From Streptococcus mitis B6 (lineage in GTDB: Bacteria > Bacillota > Bacilli > Lactobacillales > Streptococcaceae), in the NCBI RefSeq assembly GCF_000027165.1, contig NC_013853.1, forward strand, positions 806,001-870,000: a stretch of DNA of 64,000 nt, read 5' to 3'. A program made the translations under genes and the position numbers. Shown here one piece after another: positions 38,276 to 48,151 of this stretch (positions are counted from its first letter, which is position 1; every line of letters begins with the position of its first letter). The notes under the pieces were generated by a model. That model was not told the DNA's origin. It worked only from the letters and a program-made list of their open reading frames with translations, and did not search any database.

Positions 38276-38938
38276 ATGAAATTAAATAAATATATCGATC
38301 ATACGCTTTTAAAACAAGATGCAACAGAAAATCAAATTGATTGTTTGTTGTCTGAGGCTAGGGAGTATGATTTTGCCAGTGTTTGCGTCAATCCGACCTG
38401 GATTAAATATGCTAAAAAAAGGCTTGAAGGAACAGATGTCAAGGTCTGCACAGTAGTTGGTTTCCCCTTGGGAGCAACAACTTCAGCTGTGAAAGCATTT
38501 GAAACCAAAGAAGCTATCCAAAATGGTGCAGATGAGATTGATATGGTGATCAATGTTGGGGCTCTCAAATCAGGCAATTTATCCTTTGTTGAATCGGACA
38601 TCCGTGCGGTTGTAGAAGCAAGTGGTGACAAGTTAGTGAAAGTCATTATTGAAGCGTGTCTGCTGACAAACCAAGAAAAAGTTGTGGCTTGCCAATTAGC
38701 CCAAAAAGCGGGAGCTGATTTTGTTAAAACATCTACTGGCTTTTCAACTGGTGGTGCGACGGTAGCAGATGTTAGATTAATGCGTGAAACAGTTGGACCT
38801 GATATGGGAGTCAAGGCTGCTGGCGGAGCTCGTTCTTATGCAGATGCTCTTGCCTTTGTGGAAGCTGGGGCGACCCGTATTGGAACGTCAGCTGGGGTAG
38901 CCATTTTAAAAGGAGAATTGGCTGATGGCGACTACTGA
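38276..38938 (+). CDS. deoC: DeoC, deoxyribose-phosphate aldolase
   Basis: Cleaves deoxyribose-5-phosphate to glyceraldehyde-3-phosphate and acetaldehyde, ending deoxynucleoside catabolism. 220 residues, TIM barrel. Schiff-base Lys sits in [15 protein letters not shown]; the proton-relay Lys in VKAAGGARS and Asp near [10 protein letters not shown] are visible. GGAGAAT-like ribosome site. Its 3' end overlaps cdd by 14 nt. Confidence 0.96.
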   Translation: MKLNKYIDHTLLKQDATENQIDCLLSEAREYDFASVCVNPTWIKYAKKRLEGTDVKVCTVVGFPLGATTSAVKAFETKEAIQNGADEIDMVINVGALKSGNLSFVESDIRAVVEASGDKLVKVIIEACLLTNQEKVVACQLAQKAGADFVKTSTGFSTGGATVADVRLMRETVGPDMGVKAAGGARSYADALAFVEAGATRIGTSAGVAILKGELADGDY

Positions 38939-39314
38939 GTTGATTGAACTAGCAATTGAAACCAGCAAGAAAGCCTATGTGCCCTATTCTCATTTTCCAG
39001 TCGGAGCTGTTTTAGTGGCGAAAGATGGGAACACTTATACAGGTGTCAATATTGAGAATGCTAGTTATTCTTTGACTAACTGTGGAGAACGTACAGCGAT
39101 TTTTAAAGCAGTTTCTGAAGGCCAAAGAGAATTTTCAGAATTGATTGTCTATGGTCAGACTGAAAAACCAATTTCACCATGTGGTGCTTGTCGCCAAGTG
39201 ATGGCTGAATTTTTTGAACAAGATCTAAAAGTGACCTTAGTCGCAAAAGATAAATCGACGGTCGAGATGACGGTCGGGGAGTTACTTCCATACTCTTTTA
39301 CAGACTTAAGCTAG
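38925..39314 (+). CDS. cdd: cytidine deaminase
   Basis: Deaminates cytidine and deoxycytidine to uridines, feeding the upstream phosphorylase. 129 residues, tetrameric type. The zinc site is Cys in [11 protein letters not shown] (with the catalytic Glu) and PCGACRQ; N-terminal [14 protein letters not shown] and NIENASY bind the nucleoside. It begins inside deoC with AAAGGAG as ribosome site, so the two are tightly coupled. Followed by the nucleoside-binding lipoprotein. Confidence 0.95.
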   Translation: MATTELIELAIETSKKAYVPYSHFPVGAVLVAKDGNTYTGVNIENASYSLTNCGERTAIFKAVSEGQREFSELIVYGQTEKPISPCGACRQVMAEFFEQDLKVTLVAKDKSTVEMTVGELLPYSFTDLS

Positions 39315-39403
39315 TCTGAGTCGCTCTCTGAGTGGCACGGTCCTTGTGACCAACAAATCCATACTTGCAACATCGTTGCACATCTTATTTAGGAGGTTCA
39401 GTA

Positions 39404-40456
39404 ATGAACAAGAAACAATGGCTAGGCCTTGGTCTAGTTGCAGTGGCAGCAGTTGGACTTGCTGCATGTGGTAACCGCTCTTCTCGTAACGCAGCTTCAT
39501 CTTCTGATGTGAAGACAAAAGCAGCAATCGTCACTGATACTGGTGGTGTTGATGACAAATCATTCAACCAATCAGCTTGGGAAGGTTTGCAAGACTGGGG
39601 TAAAGAACACAATCTTTCAAAAGATAAAGGTTTCACTTACTTCCAATCAACAAGTGAAGCTGACTATGCTAACAACTTGCAACAAGCGGCTGGAAGTTAC
39701 AACCTAATCTTCGGTGTTGGTTTTGCCCTTCACAATGCGGTTGAAGAAGCAGCAAAAGACCACTCTGACTTGAACTATGTCTTGATTGATGATGTGATTA
39801 AAGATCAAAAGAATGTTGCTAGCGTAACATTTGCTGATAACGAAGCTGCTTACCTTGCGGGTGTTGCAGCGGCTAAAACAACTAAAACAAAACAAGTTGG
39901 TTTTGTAGGTGGTATTGAGTCTGAAGTTATCTCACGTTTTGCAGCTGGATTTAAAGCTGGTGTTGAGTCAGTAGATCCATCTATCAAAGTACAAGTTGAC
40001 TATGCTGGTTCATTTGGTGATGCTGCTAAAGGTAAAACAATTGCAGCAGCACAATACGCAGCTGGTGCAGACGTTGTTTATCAAGCAGCAGGTGGAACAG
40101 GTGCTGGTGTCTTTGCAGAAGCAAAATCACTCAATGAAAGCCGTTCTGAAAGTGAAAAAGTTTGGGTTATCGGTGTTGACCGTGACCAAGTAGCAGAAGG
40201 TAAGTACACTTCTAAAGATGGTAAAGAATCAAACTTCGTTCTTGTATCTACTTTGAAACAAGTTGGTACAACTGTAAAAGATATTGCTAACAAAGCAGAA
40301 AAAGGTGAATTCCCTGGCGGTCAAGTGATCGTTTACTCATTGAAAGATAAAGGGGTTGACTTGGCAGTAACAAACCTTTCAGAAGAAGGTAAAAAAGCTG
40401 TCGAAGATGCAAAAGCTAAAATCCTTGATGGAAGCGTAAAAGTTCCTGAAAAATAA
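39404..40456 (+). CDS. BMP-family nucleoside-binding lipoprotein (PnrA/TmpC type)
   Basis: The surface receptor of the nucleoside ABC importer encoded just downstream. The signal peptide (KKQWLGLGLVAVAAVGLAAC) ends in a lipobox whose Cys anchors the protein. The mature part shows the BMP family patterns TDTGGVDDKSFNQSAWEGL, GVGFALHNAVEEA, and GVDRDQ. The start at 39404 follows AGGAGG. In 39315-39403 there is a 15-nt dyad TGCAAC-ATC-GTTGCA. Relatives bind purine and pyrimidine nucleosides; the exact ligand is inferred from context. Confidence 0.95.
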   Translation: MNKKQWLGLGLVAVAAVGLAACGNRSSRNAASSSDVKTKAAIVTDTGGVDDKSFNQSAWEGLQDWGKEHNLSKDKGFTYFQSTSEADYANNLQQAAGSYNLIFGVGFALHNAVEEAAKDHSDLNYVLIDDVIKDQKNVASVTFADNEAAYLAGVAAAKTTKTKQVGFVGGIESEVISRFAAGFKAGVESVDPSIKVQVDYAGSFGDAAKGKTIAAAQYAAGADVVYQAAGGTGAGVFAEAKSLNESRSESEKVWVIGVDRDQVAEGKYTSKDGKESNFVLVSTLKQVGTTVKDIANKAEKGEFPGGQVIVYSLKDKGVDLAVTNLSEEGKKAVEDAKAKILDGSVKVPEK

Positions 40457-40478
40457 TGGATGGAAGTCATTTCTTAGG

Positions 40479-40566
40479 AAGCGGCCCTCGGCCGCTTTTT
40501 TAAGAGTTGAGACAAAGTCATTTTGTCTCAGTAAAGCTTGCTACTAGATAAACTAGCAAGTTTTAT
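40479..40566 (+). terminator. three consecutive hairpins between lipoprotein and ABC genes
   Basis: AAGCGGCC-CTC-GGCCGCTTTTTT (40479-40501), TGAGACAAA/TTTGTCTCA (40508-40530) and CTTGCTA/TAGCAAG with a following TTTT (40533-40566). The first is a strong terminator; together they may cause partial termination or protect the 3' end of the lipoprotein message. Confidence 0.75.
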
Positions 40567-40599
40567 TGAAATAAAATAAGACTCTGAAAGGAAGAGCAC

Positions 40600-42135
40600 A
40601 TGGCACACGAAAATGTCATTGAGATGCGTGATATTACCAAGGTGTTTGGTGAATTTGTTGCCAACGACAAAATCAACCTGCACCTACGAAAAGGTGAAAT
40701 TCATGCACTTTTAGGAGAAAATGGGGCTGGAAAGTCCACGCTCATGAACATGTTAGCAGGGCTTCTTGAACCAACCAGTGGTGAAATTGCGGTCAACGGA
40801 CAAGTTGTTAACCTCGACTCCCCATCTAAAGCAGCTAGCTTGGGAATCGGAATGGTTCACCAGCACTTTATGTTGGTAGAAGCCTTCACAGTGGCTGAAA
40901 ACATTATTTTAGGAAGTGAATTGACTAAAAATGGTGTGCTAGATATCGCTGGAGCTAGCAAAGAAATCAAGGATCTTTCTGAACGTTACGGCTTAGCTGT
41001 TGATCCTTCTGCTAAGGTGGCAGACATCTCAGTTGGAGCCCAACAACGTGTAGAAATTTTAAAAACCCTTTATCGGGGGGCTGATATCCTTATCTTTGAT
41101 GAACCAACGGCTGTTTTGACTCCATCAGAAATTGATGAGTTGATGGCTATTTTGAAAAATCTTGTCAAAGAAGGAAAATCAATTATCTTGATTACCCACA
41201 AGTTGGACGAGATTCGAGCAGTTTCTGACCGCGTTACAGTTATCCGTCGTGGGAAATCAATTGAAACCGTCGAAATCGCAGGGGCTACTAATGCTGATTT
41301 GGCAGAAATGATGGTAGGTCGTTCTGTTTCCTTTAAAACAGAGAAGCAAGCCTCTCAACCAAAAGAAGTGGTCTTGTCTATTAAAGACTTGGTGGTCAAT
41401 GAAAACCGTGGTGTTCCAGCTGTTAAAAATCTGTCCTTGGATGTTCGTGCTGGAGAGATTGTTGGTATTGCGGGGATTGATGGAAATGGTCAGTCTGAAC
41501 TGATTCAAGCCATTACAGGTCTTCGCAAGGTTGAATCTGGTAGCATTGAGCTAAAAGGAGATTCAATTGTAGGCTTGCACCCACGTCAGATTACAGAGTT
41601 GAGTGTTGGGCACGTTCCAGAAGACCGTCACCGTGATGGTTTGATTTTGGAAATGATGATTTCTGAAAATATTGCCCTTCAAACCTACTATAAAGAACCA
41701 CATAGTAAAAATGGGATTTTGAACTATTCAAATATTACTTCTTATGCTAAAAAGCTAATGGAAGAGTTTGATGTTCGTGCTGCCAGTGAATTTGTTCCAG
41801 CAGCGGCTCTTTCAGGAGGAAATCAACAAAAAGCAATTATTGCTCGTGAAATTGATCGTGATCCTGATCTCCTTATCGTTAGCCAACCAACTCGTGGGTT
41901 GGATGTCGGTGCTATTGAATATATCCACAAGCGCTTGATTGAAGAGCGTGATAATGGCAAGGCTGTCCTTGTTGTCAGCTTTGAATTGGATGAGATTTTA
42001 AACGTCTCAGACCGTATTGCCGTTATCCACGATGGTAAAATTCAAGGTATTGTATCACCAGAAACAACCAATAAGCAAGAACTTGGTGTCTTGATGGCTG
42101 GTGGAAACTTGGGAAAGGAGAAGAGTGATGTCTAA
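40600..42135 (+). CDS. nucleoside ABC transporter ATP-binding protein
   Basis: A 511-residue double ABC ATPase of the sugar/nucleoside (CUT2-like) type. Domain 1 (about 1-240): Walker A LLGENGAGKSTLMNM, signature-like ISVGAQQRVEILK, Walker B LIFDEPTAVLTP. Domain 2 (about 255-500): a degenerate P-loop GIDGNGQSELIQ, signature LSGGNQQKAIIARE, and Walker B IVSQPTRGLD, where the usual DEP is replaced by SQP, as is common in the second half of this family. AAGGAAG site. The permease that follows overlaps by 8 nt. Confidence 0.93.
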   Translation: MAHENVIEMRDITKVFGEFVANDKINLHLRKGEIHALLGENGAGKSTLMNMLAGLLEPTSGEIAVNGQVVNLDSPSKAASLGIGMVHQHFMLVEAFTVAENIILGSELTKNGVLDIAGASKEIKDLSERYGLAVDPSAKVADISVGAQQRVEILKTLYRGADILIFDEPTAVLTPSEIDELMAILKNLVKEGKSIILITHKLDEIRAVSDRVTVIRRGKSIETVEIAGATNADLAEMMVGRSVSFKTEKQASQPKEVVLSIKDLVVNENRGVPAVKNLSLDVRAGEIVGIAGIDGNGQSELIQAITGLRKVESGSIELKGDSIVGLHPRQITELSVGHVPEDRHRDGLILEMMISENIALQTYYKEPHSKNGILNYSNITSYAKKLMEEFDVRAASEFVPAAALSGGNQQKAIIAREIDRDPDLLIVSQPTRGLDVGAIEYIHKRLIEERDNGKAVLVVSFELDEILNVSDRIAVIHDGKIQGIVSPETTNKQELGVLMAGGNLGKEKSDV

Positions 42136-43186
42136 AAAATTACAACAAATTTCGGTTCCCTTGATTTCTGTATTCCTAGGAATTTTACTCGGAGCCATTG
42201 TCATGTGGATCTTCGGTTATGATGCTATTTGGGGCTACGAAGAATTGTTCTATACAGCCTTTGGCAGTCTGCGTGGGATTGGAGAAATCTTCCGTGCTAT
42301 GGGTCCTCTGGTCTTGATTGGTCTTGGTTTTGCCGTTGCCAGTCGAGCTGGTTTCTTTAACGTCGGACTTCCTGGTCAGGCTTTGGCCGGTTGGATTCTC
42401 AGTGGTTGGTTTGCCTTGTCGCATCCAGATATGCCACGTCCCTTGATGATTCTAGCAACCATCGTGATTGCCTTGATTGCTGGTGGGATTGTCGGAGCGA
42501 TTCCGGGTATTCTTAGAGCTTATCTGGGGACGTCAGAGGTTATCGTAACCATCATGATGAACTACATTGTCTTGTATGTAGGGAATGCCTTGATTCATGC
42601 TTTCCCTAAAGACTTTATGCAAAGTACAGATTCGACGATTCGTGTTGGGGCTAATGCAACCTACCAGACACCTTGGTTGTCTGAGTTGACTGGTAACTCG
42701 CGGATGAATATTGGTATTTTCTTTGCCATCATTGCCGTTGCAGTTATTTGGTTCATGCTCAAGAAAACAACCCTTGGTTTTGAAATCCGTGCGGTTGGTC
42801 TTAATCCTCACGCATCAGAATACGCTGGTATTTCTGCAAAACGGACGATTATCCTATCAATGATTATTTCAGGTGCTTTGGCTGGTCTTGGTGGAGCTGT
42901 TGAAGGTCTAGGAACCTTCCAGAACGTTTATGTTCAGGGATCGTCATTAGCTGTCGGATTTAACGGAATGGCGGTTAGTCTGCTTGCGGCCAACTCACCA
43001 ATTGGTATTCTCTTTGCAGCCTTCCTATTTGGTGTTCTCCAAGTTGGAGCCCCTGGTATGAATGCGGCGCAGGTACCGTCTGAGCTTGTCAGCATTGTAA
43101 CAGCGTCTATTATCTTCTTTGTCAGTGTTCATTACCTTATCGAACGCTTTGTCAAACCGAAAAAACAAGTTAAAGGAGGTAAGTAA
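42128..43186 (+). CDS. nucleoside ABC transporter permease 1
   Basis: A 352-residue membrane subunit of the nucleoside importer (BPD_transp_2 family). About ten membrane helices; typical stretches are ASRAGFFNVGLPGQALAG and TSEVIVTIMMNYIVLY, and GLNPHASEYAGIS near the C-terminal half (the cytoplasmic coupling region). The start at 42128 lies within the ATPase gene and follows GGAGAAG; an upstream in-frame ATG (42101) lacks a site. Functions with the next gene as a heterodimer. Confidence 0.92.
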   Translation: MSKKLQQISVPLISVFLGILLGAIVMWIFGYDAIWGYEELFYTAFGSLRGIGEIFRAMGPLVLIGLGFAVASRAGFFNVGLPGQALAGWILSGWFALSHPDMPRPLMILATIVIALIAGGIVGAIPGILRAYLGTSEVIVTIMMNYIVLYVGNALIHAFPKDFMQSTDSTIRVGANATYQTPWLSELTGNSRMNIGIFFAIIAVAVIWFMLKKTTLGFEIRAVGLNPHASEYAGISAKRTIILSMIISGALAGLGGAVEGLGTFQNVYVQGSSLAVGFNGMAVSLLAANSPIGILFAAFLFGVLQVGAPGMNAAQVPSELVSIVTASIIFFVSVHYLIERFVKPKKQVKGGK

Positions 43187-43188
43187 AG

Positions 43189-44145
43189 ATGTCTATTACA
43201 ACCTTGCTCACCCTCTTGGTGTCTTCTATGCTGATTTACTCAGCGCCCCTCATCTTTACAAGTATTGGTGGTGTTTTCTCTGAACGTGGTGGCGTGGTAA
43301 ACGTTGGCCTTGAAGGAATTATGGTTATGGGTGCCTTTTCTGGAGTTGTCTTTAACCTTGAATTTGCAGAACAATTTGGAGCAGCAACTCCATGGCTATC
43401 CTTGCTTGTAGCAGGATTGGTTGGTGGTCTCTTCTCTATCATCCACGCAGCAGCGACGGTTCATTTCCGTGCAGACCATGTTGTCAGCGGTACGGTATTG
43501 AACTTGATGGCGCCAGCCTTGGCTGTTTTCTTGGTGAAAGTTCTTTATAACAAAGGACAAACCGACAACCTAAGTCAAACTTTTGGACGCTTTGACTTCC
43601 CAGTCTTGGCAAATATCCCAGTGATTGGTGATATCTTCTTCAAGTCAACTAGTCTGCTTGGTTATATCGCGATTGCCTTCTCATTCCTTGCTTGGTTTAT
43701 CCTCTTCAAGACCCGCTTTGGTCTGCGTCTCCGCTCTGTCGGTGAACACCCTCAAGCAGCGGACACTTTGGGAATCAATGTCTACAAGATGAGATATTTA
43801 GGGGTTATTATTTCAGGTTTCCTAGGTGGAATTGGCGGAGCGATTTATGCTCAATCCATCTCAGTTAACTTCTCAGTGACAACTATTGTTGGACCTGGAT
43901 TTATCGCCCTTGCTGCGATGATTTTTGGGAAATGGAATCCAATCGGAGCCATGCTATCTAGTCTCTTCTTTGGACTTTCACAAAGTTTGGCTGTTATCGG
44001 ATCTCAATTGCCGTTCCTGCAAGGAGTGCCTGCGGTTTACCTTCAAATCGCACCTTACGTTTTGACAATTCTTGTCTTGGCAGCCTTCTTTGGAAAAGCA
44101 GTTGCACCAAAAGCAGACGGTATCAACTATATCAAATCAAAATAA
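43189..44145 (+). CDS. nucleoside ABC transporter permease 2
   Basis: A 318-residue partner permease of the same family. Motifs in common with its neighbour: GGVFSERGGVVNVGLEGIMVMGA and HFRADHVVSGTVLNLMAPAL, and VGEHPQAADTLGINVYKMR (coupling loop). It starts two bases after the previous stop, with AAGGAGG upstream. A terminator follows the stop. The operon (lipoprotein, ATPase, two permeases) is complete, so nucleoside import into the adjacent catabolic enzymes is likely. Confidence 0.93.
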   Translation: MSITTLLTLLVSSMLIYSAPLIFTSIGGVFSERGGVVNVGLEGIMVMGAFSGVVFNLEFAEQFGAATPWLSLLVAGLVGGLFSIIHAAATVHFRADHVVSGTVLNLMAPALAVFLVKVLYNKGQTDNLSQTFGRFDFPVLANIPVIGDIFFKSTSLLGYIAIAFSFLAWFILFKTRFGLRLRSVGEHPQAADTLGINVYKMRYLGVIISGFLGGIGGAIYAQSISVNFSVTTIVGPGFIALAAMIFGKWNPIGAMLSSLFFGLSQSLAVIGSQLPFLQGVPAVYLQIAPYVLTILVLAAFFGKAVAPKADGINYIKSK

Positions 44146-44151
44146 GCATAC

Positions 44152-44188
44152 AAAAAAACGTCAGTATAGAACTGGCGTTTTATTTTTT
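44152..44188. terminator. bidirectional terminator between the nucleoside transporter and plsY
   Basis: AAAACGTCAGT-ATAGA-ACTGGCGTTTT with T-rich and A-rich flanks, between convergent genes. Confidence 0.85.
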
Positions 44189-44821
44189 AGGATTTTGATG
44201 GGTTAGGTTCAATCCCCAAGGGACCAAATTTTCAGTTTTATTTTTGATGCGTGTGATATTGTCCTTATGGCGAATGATGATCAAACTAGCAAGAGCTAGG
44301 ATAATAGCGATGAAGAGAGGGTCATAGTGATTCAGGATAAAACTAAAAAGTGGAAAGAGTAGAACTCCGATGACGGCTGCGATAGATGCTGTGACACTAG
44401 ATAGTGAAATCATACTACCAAGATAGAGGGTTCCAAAGAAAACAACTGCAAGGTAGAGACAGAAAACAGGCGCAAATCCGAAAATCACTCCAGCACTGGT
44501 AGCGACAGCCTTGCCACCCTTAAATCCTGCAAAGATAGGGAAGGTATGACCAATAACAGCCAAAAGTCCAAAGATAAGAGGTGAAACACCTTGCAGATGA
44601 AAAATAATCGGAAGAAGCGTTGCTAGGGTTCCTTTGAAAAAATCAATTACAAAGGTCGCCATACCTGCTTTTTTGCCTAAAATGCGAAAGGTATTGGTCG
44701 TTCCAGTGTTACCAGAACCATGCTCGCGTAGATTGATTTGAAAGAATACTTGTCCAATCCAGAGACCAGACGGAATCGAACCCAGCAGATAGGCTAGGAT
44801 TAATAAAACTATTGTAATCAT
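44180..44821 (-). CDS. plsY: PlsY, acyl-phosphate glycerol-3-phosphate acyltransferase
   Basis: Integral membrane enzyme making lysophosphatidic acid, the first phospholipid-specific step. 213 residues with about five helices. Three conserved loops are visible: [28 protein letters not shown] (glycerol-phosphate binding), and [11 protein letters not shown] (acyl-phosphate). A -10 box (TATAAT on the minus strand, 44828-44833) lies 6 nt before the ATG with AGGAGT filling the gap, so the apparent ribosome site may not be transcribed. Confidence 0.94.
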   Translation of the reverse strand: MITIVLLILAYLLGSIPSGLWIGQVFFQINLREHGSGNTGTTNTFRILGKKAGMATFVIDFFKGTLATLLPIIFHLQGVSPLIFGLLAVIGHTFPIFAGFKGGKAVATSAGVIFGFAPVFCLYLAVVFFGTLYLGSMISLSSVTASIAAVIGVLLFPLFSFILNHYDPLFIAIILALASLIIIRHKDNITRIKNKTENLVPWGLNLTHQNPKK

Positions 44822-44833
44822 ACTCCTATTATA
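44822..44833 (-). promoter_or_regulatory. plsY -10 box, 6 nt from the start codon
   Basis: GATATAAT-AGGAGT-ATG on the minus strand; the message should begin at or within two bases of the ATG. Confidence 0.55.
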
Positions 44834-44898
44834 TCATGAATTGGGAAAGAAAGGCAGAGAATCTCTTCTGAAATTGTCACACCGGAGAAAGAAAAATT

Positions 44899-44927
44899 TT
44901 GCAAAATCCTTGGAAAACTTGTAGAAT
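44899..44927 (+). promoter_or_regulatory. parE promoter
   Basis: TTGCAA (44899-44904), 17-bp spacer, TAGAAT (44922-44927), 30 nt before the GTG start. Confidence 0.65.
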
Positions 44928-44956
44928 AGTAAAGATGAACGAATAGGAGGTTCCTT

Positions 44957-46906
44957 GTGTCAAAAAAGGAAATCAATATTAACAATTATAATGATGATGC
45001 CATTCAGGTGCTAGAAGGGTTGGATGCGGTCCGTAAACGTCCAGGGATGTATATCGGATCGACCGATGGTGCTGGTCTCCACCACCTAGTCTGGGAAATC
45101 GTCGATAATGCTGTCGATGAGGCCTTGTCTGGATTTGGTGACCGTATTGATGTGACCATTAATAAAGACGGCAGTTTAACAGTTAAAGACCATGGTCGTG
45201 GGATGCCGACAGGTATGCACGCTATGGGTATTCCAACCGTTGAGGTTATCTTTACCATTCTTCACGCCGGAGGGAAATTCGGTCAGGGGGGCTACAAGAC
45301 ATCTGGTGGTCTCCACGGGGTTGGTTCTTCCGTTGTTAACGCTCTTTCAAGTTGGCTGGAAGTTGAAATTACCCGTGATGGCGCAGTTTACAAGCAACGT
45401 TTTGAAAATGGTGGAAAACCTGTCACGACTTTAAAGAAAATCGGTACAGCGCCCAAGTCTAAAACAGGTACCAAAGTCACCTTCATGCCTGATGCGACCA
45501 TCTTTTCTACGACAGACTTCAAGTACAATACCATTTCAGAACGCCTCAATGAGTCAGCCTTTCTCTTGAAAAATGTGACCTTGTCCTTGACGGACAAGCG
45601 AACAGATGAAGCGATTGAGTTTCATTATGAAAACGGAGTTCAGGACTTTGTTTCTTACCTCAACGAAGACAAGGAAATCTTGACACCAGTTCTCTACTTT
45701 GAGGGGGAAGATAATGGTTTCCAAGTGGAAGTTGCTCTCCAGTACAATGATGGATTTTCAGATAACATTCTGTCCTTTGTCAATAATGTTCGTACCAAGG
45801 ACGGTGGAACGCATGAGACAGGACTCAAGTCTGCCATTACCAAGGTTATGAATGACTATGCACGTAAGACGGGGCTTCTCAAGGAAAAAGATAAAAACCT
45901 TGAAGGGTCAGATTACCGTGAAGGGTTAGCAGCGGTTCTTTCTATCTTGGTTCCTGAAGAACACCTCCAGTTTGAAGGTCAGACCAAGGACAAATTAGGC
46001 AGTCCACTAGCTCGTCCCGTTGTGGATGGAATTGTGGCGGATAAGTTGACCTTCTTCCTTATGGAAAATGGGGAATTGGCTTCTAACCTCATCCGCAAGG
46101 CTATCAAGGCGCGTGATGCTCGTGAAGCAGCACGTAAGGCGCGTGATGAGAGCCGAAATGGCAAGAAAAACAAGAAAGACAAGGGCTTGTTGTCGGGTAA
46201 ATTGACACCTGCTCAGTCTAAGAATCCTGCTAAGAATGAACTCTATCTAGTCGAGGGAGACTCTGCCGGTGGTTCTGCTAAGCAAGGTCGTGACCGCAAG
46301 TTCCAGGCTATCTTGCCTCTTCGTGGTAAGGTTATCAATACAGCCAAGGCCAAGATGGCGGATATCCTCAAAAATGAGGAAATCAATACCATGATTTATA
46401 CCATTGGTGCGGGTGTGGGTGCAGACTTCTCCCTTGAAGATGCTAACTATGATAAGATCATTATCATGACCGATGCGGATACTGATGGTGCTCATATCCA
46501 GACCTTGCTTTTGACATTTTTCTACCGCTACATGCGTCCGCTAGTTGAGGCAGGCCATGTCTACATCGCCCTTCCACCTCTTTACAAGATGTCTAAAGGA
46601 AAAGGAAAGAAAGAAGAAGTGGCCTATGCTTGGACGGACGGAGAATTAGAAGAACTCCGCAAGCAGTTTGGTAAAGGAGCTACCCTCCAACGCTACAAGG
46701 GACTTGGTGAGATGAATGCGGACCAGCTCTGGGAAACAACTATGAACCCAGAAACGCGTACCCTTATCCGTGTCACAATCGAAGACCTAGCCCGCGCCGA
46801 ACGTCGCGTCAATGTCCTCATGGGAGACAAGGTTGAACCACGACGTAAGTGGATTGAAGACAATGTCAAGTTTACGTTGGAAGAGAGTGGGGAGCTTATA
46901 TTTTGA
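44957..46906 (+). CDS. parE: ParE, topoisomerase IV subunit B
   Basis: ATPase/TOPRIM subunit of the chromosome-decatenating topoisomerase IV (649 residues). [73 protein letters not shown] and the metal motif MTDADTDGAHI identify ParE rather than GyrB. The start is GTG after AGGAGG. It normally pairs with parC, but here the two genes are about 4.8 kb apart. The DUF262 gene begins 28 nt after its stop and probably shares the transcript. Confidence 0.97.
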   Translation: MSKKEININNYNDDAIQVLEGLDAVRKRPGMYIGSTDGAGLHHLVWEIVDNAVDEALSGFGDRIDVTINKDGSLTVKDHGRGMPTGMHAMGIPTVEVIFTILHAGGKFGQGGYKTSGGLHGVGSSVVNALSSWLEVEITRDGAVYKQRFENGGKPVTTLKKIGTAPKSKTGTKVTFMPDATIFSTTDFKYNTISERLNESAFLLKNVTLSLTDKRTDEAIEFHYENGVQDFVSYLNEDKEILTPVLYFEGEDNGFQVEVALQYNDGFSDNILSFVNNVRTKDGGTHETGLKSAITKVMNDYARKTGLLKEKDKNLEGSDYREGLAAVLSILVPEEHLQFEGQTKDKLGSPLARPVVDGIVADKLTFFLMENGELASNLIRKAIKARDAREAARKARDESRNGKKNKKDKGLLSGKLTPAQSKNPAKNELYLVEGDSAGGSAKQGRDRKFQAILPLRGKVINTAKAKMADILKNEEINTMIYTIGAGVGADFSLEDANYDKIIIMTDADTDGAHIQTLLLTFFYRYMRPLVEAGHVYIALPPLYKMSKGKGKKEEVAYAWTDGELEELRKQFGKGATLQRYKGLGEMNADQLWETTMNPETRTLIRVTIEDLARAERRVNVLMGDKVEPRRKWIEDNVKFTLEESGELIF

Positions 46907-46934
46907 AAGAAATATAGAAAAAGGAGAAAAATGA

Positions 46935-48151
46935 ATGAAAAATAAAGTTTATTATGGCGAATATTCCCTGGAGCATTGGATTAAGTTAATTTTAAAGAAG
47001 AATATTGTATTACCTGATTATCAGCGTTATTATGTTTGGAATCAAGAAAAAGTAAGAACATTAATTGAGAGTTTTAACAAGCACGAATTTGTTCCTCCGG
47101 TTACTATTGGAGCTTTCATGGATGGTGAGGAACAGAAAAATTTGATTTTAGATGGTCAACAACGTTTAACGTCGATATTCCTTGCTTACTTAAGTATATT
47201 TCCAAATAAGGAGTGTGAAGATTGGGCACCGAAGAGTTTTATTCCTTTAGCTGACACTAATGATGATTCTGAAAATGATGATGAATTTTATAAAGGTTTA
47301 GATTGGAATTTTAATAAGCTCATATCAATTGGAAATACAAAAAAAGTTATAAAACAGGAAGTGAAAATTCCAGAACAATATCTTGAAATGGATATAGAAA
47401 TCAGTGAAGATTTTTTTAAAAACAATTTTTTAGGTTTCTCTTTCTTAGTGCCAAGTTATGATGGCGAGAAAAATGAGAGCGATGGGGAAAAAACTGATAA
47501 TTTTAAAAAAATCAAATTAAATTTTATTCTTCTGTTTTTAGGCATATCAATATACAAGGAGAAGGCTTATCAAATTTAGAGAGTAGACGTTCACTTTACT
47601 TTTTAAATAAAGACTTGGAACATTTTTTTGACCCTAAATATTTTAAAAGTGTAAAAATAAAAGATAAAAAACTTGATTTTGTACGCTACTTGGCTCTTTT
47701 AGATGCCTATGAAGAAAATGAACAAAATGAATATAAAGTTGCAGTTGGTAAAAAGAGGCAAGATAAGTTAGAACAATTCTTTGTTGATTATGTATATAAA
47801 ATCGTTGGTGATGGAAATTTCATAGTTTCACAAAAACTTTCAGTACTTGAAAAAAATTTAGACTTTTTAAAAGATTTAAATGTAGCTTTTTTTACTAAAA
47901 ATTTTCAATCAATTATTGATGCGGATGTTTACTTATTCGGGTGGATATATTTTTCAATATTTCAGCAAAAGGAAATTAATTCAAAAAAATGTACTGATGT
48001 AAATTTTGAATCACTTCAAAAAGAACTTGATTTGGCAATCAAAGACTTTAAAACAGATAAAGAACATCAAAAGAGTCCGAGTGCTTTAAAATATCTAAGA
48101 AATCGGTTGAAAACTTCAATTAACTTGTATAAGGAGTATTTTAGTGAGTAA
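46935..48151 (+). pseudogene. DUF262-domain protein, split by a frameshift at a poly-A run
   Basis: A GmrSD/SspE-like DUF262 protein. The N-terminal part (46935-47579) has the family hallmarks LPDYQRYYVWNQEKVRTLIESF and LILDGQQRLTSIFLAYL (the DGQQR nucleotide-binding/hydrolysis motif). At seven A (47505-47511) the frame is lost: an eighth A would read on as KFYSSVFRHINIQGEGLSNLESRRSLYFLN, the usual DUF262 middle, into the C-terminal frame ending at 48151. So one base is missing, or the run varies in length or slips. Ribosome site AAAGGAG, 28 nt behind parE. Coding is very A/T-rich compared with parE and parC, suggesting transfer. If the two halves can still be joined, it would be a nuclease or NTPase module. 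Confidence 0.85.

Noticed and set aside
38332..38814. 160-codon frame antisense to deoC
   Set aside because: Shadow of an intact, well-identified aldolase gene; no start signal.
39306..39636. Minus-strand frames around the start of the BMP lipoprotein gene
   Set aside because: They overlap a well-supported plus-strand lipoprotein with signal peptide and ribosome site and have no features of their own.
40600..44145. Ribose rather than nucleoside ABC transporter
   Set aside because: The ATPase resembles sugar (CUT2) transporters, but the BMP-type lipoprotein and the pdp-deoC-cdd context favour nucleosides.
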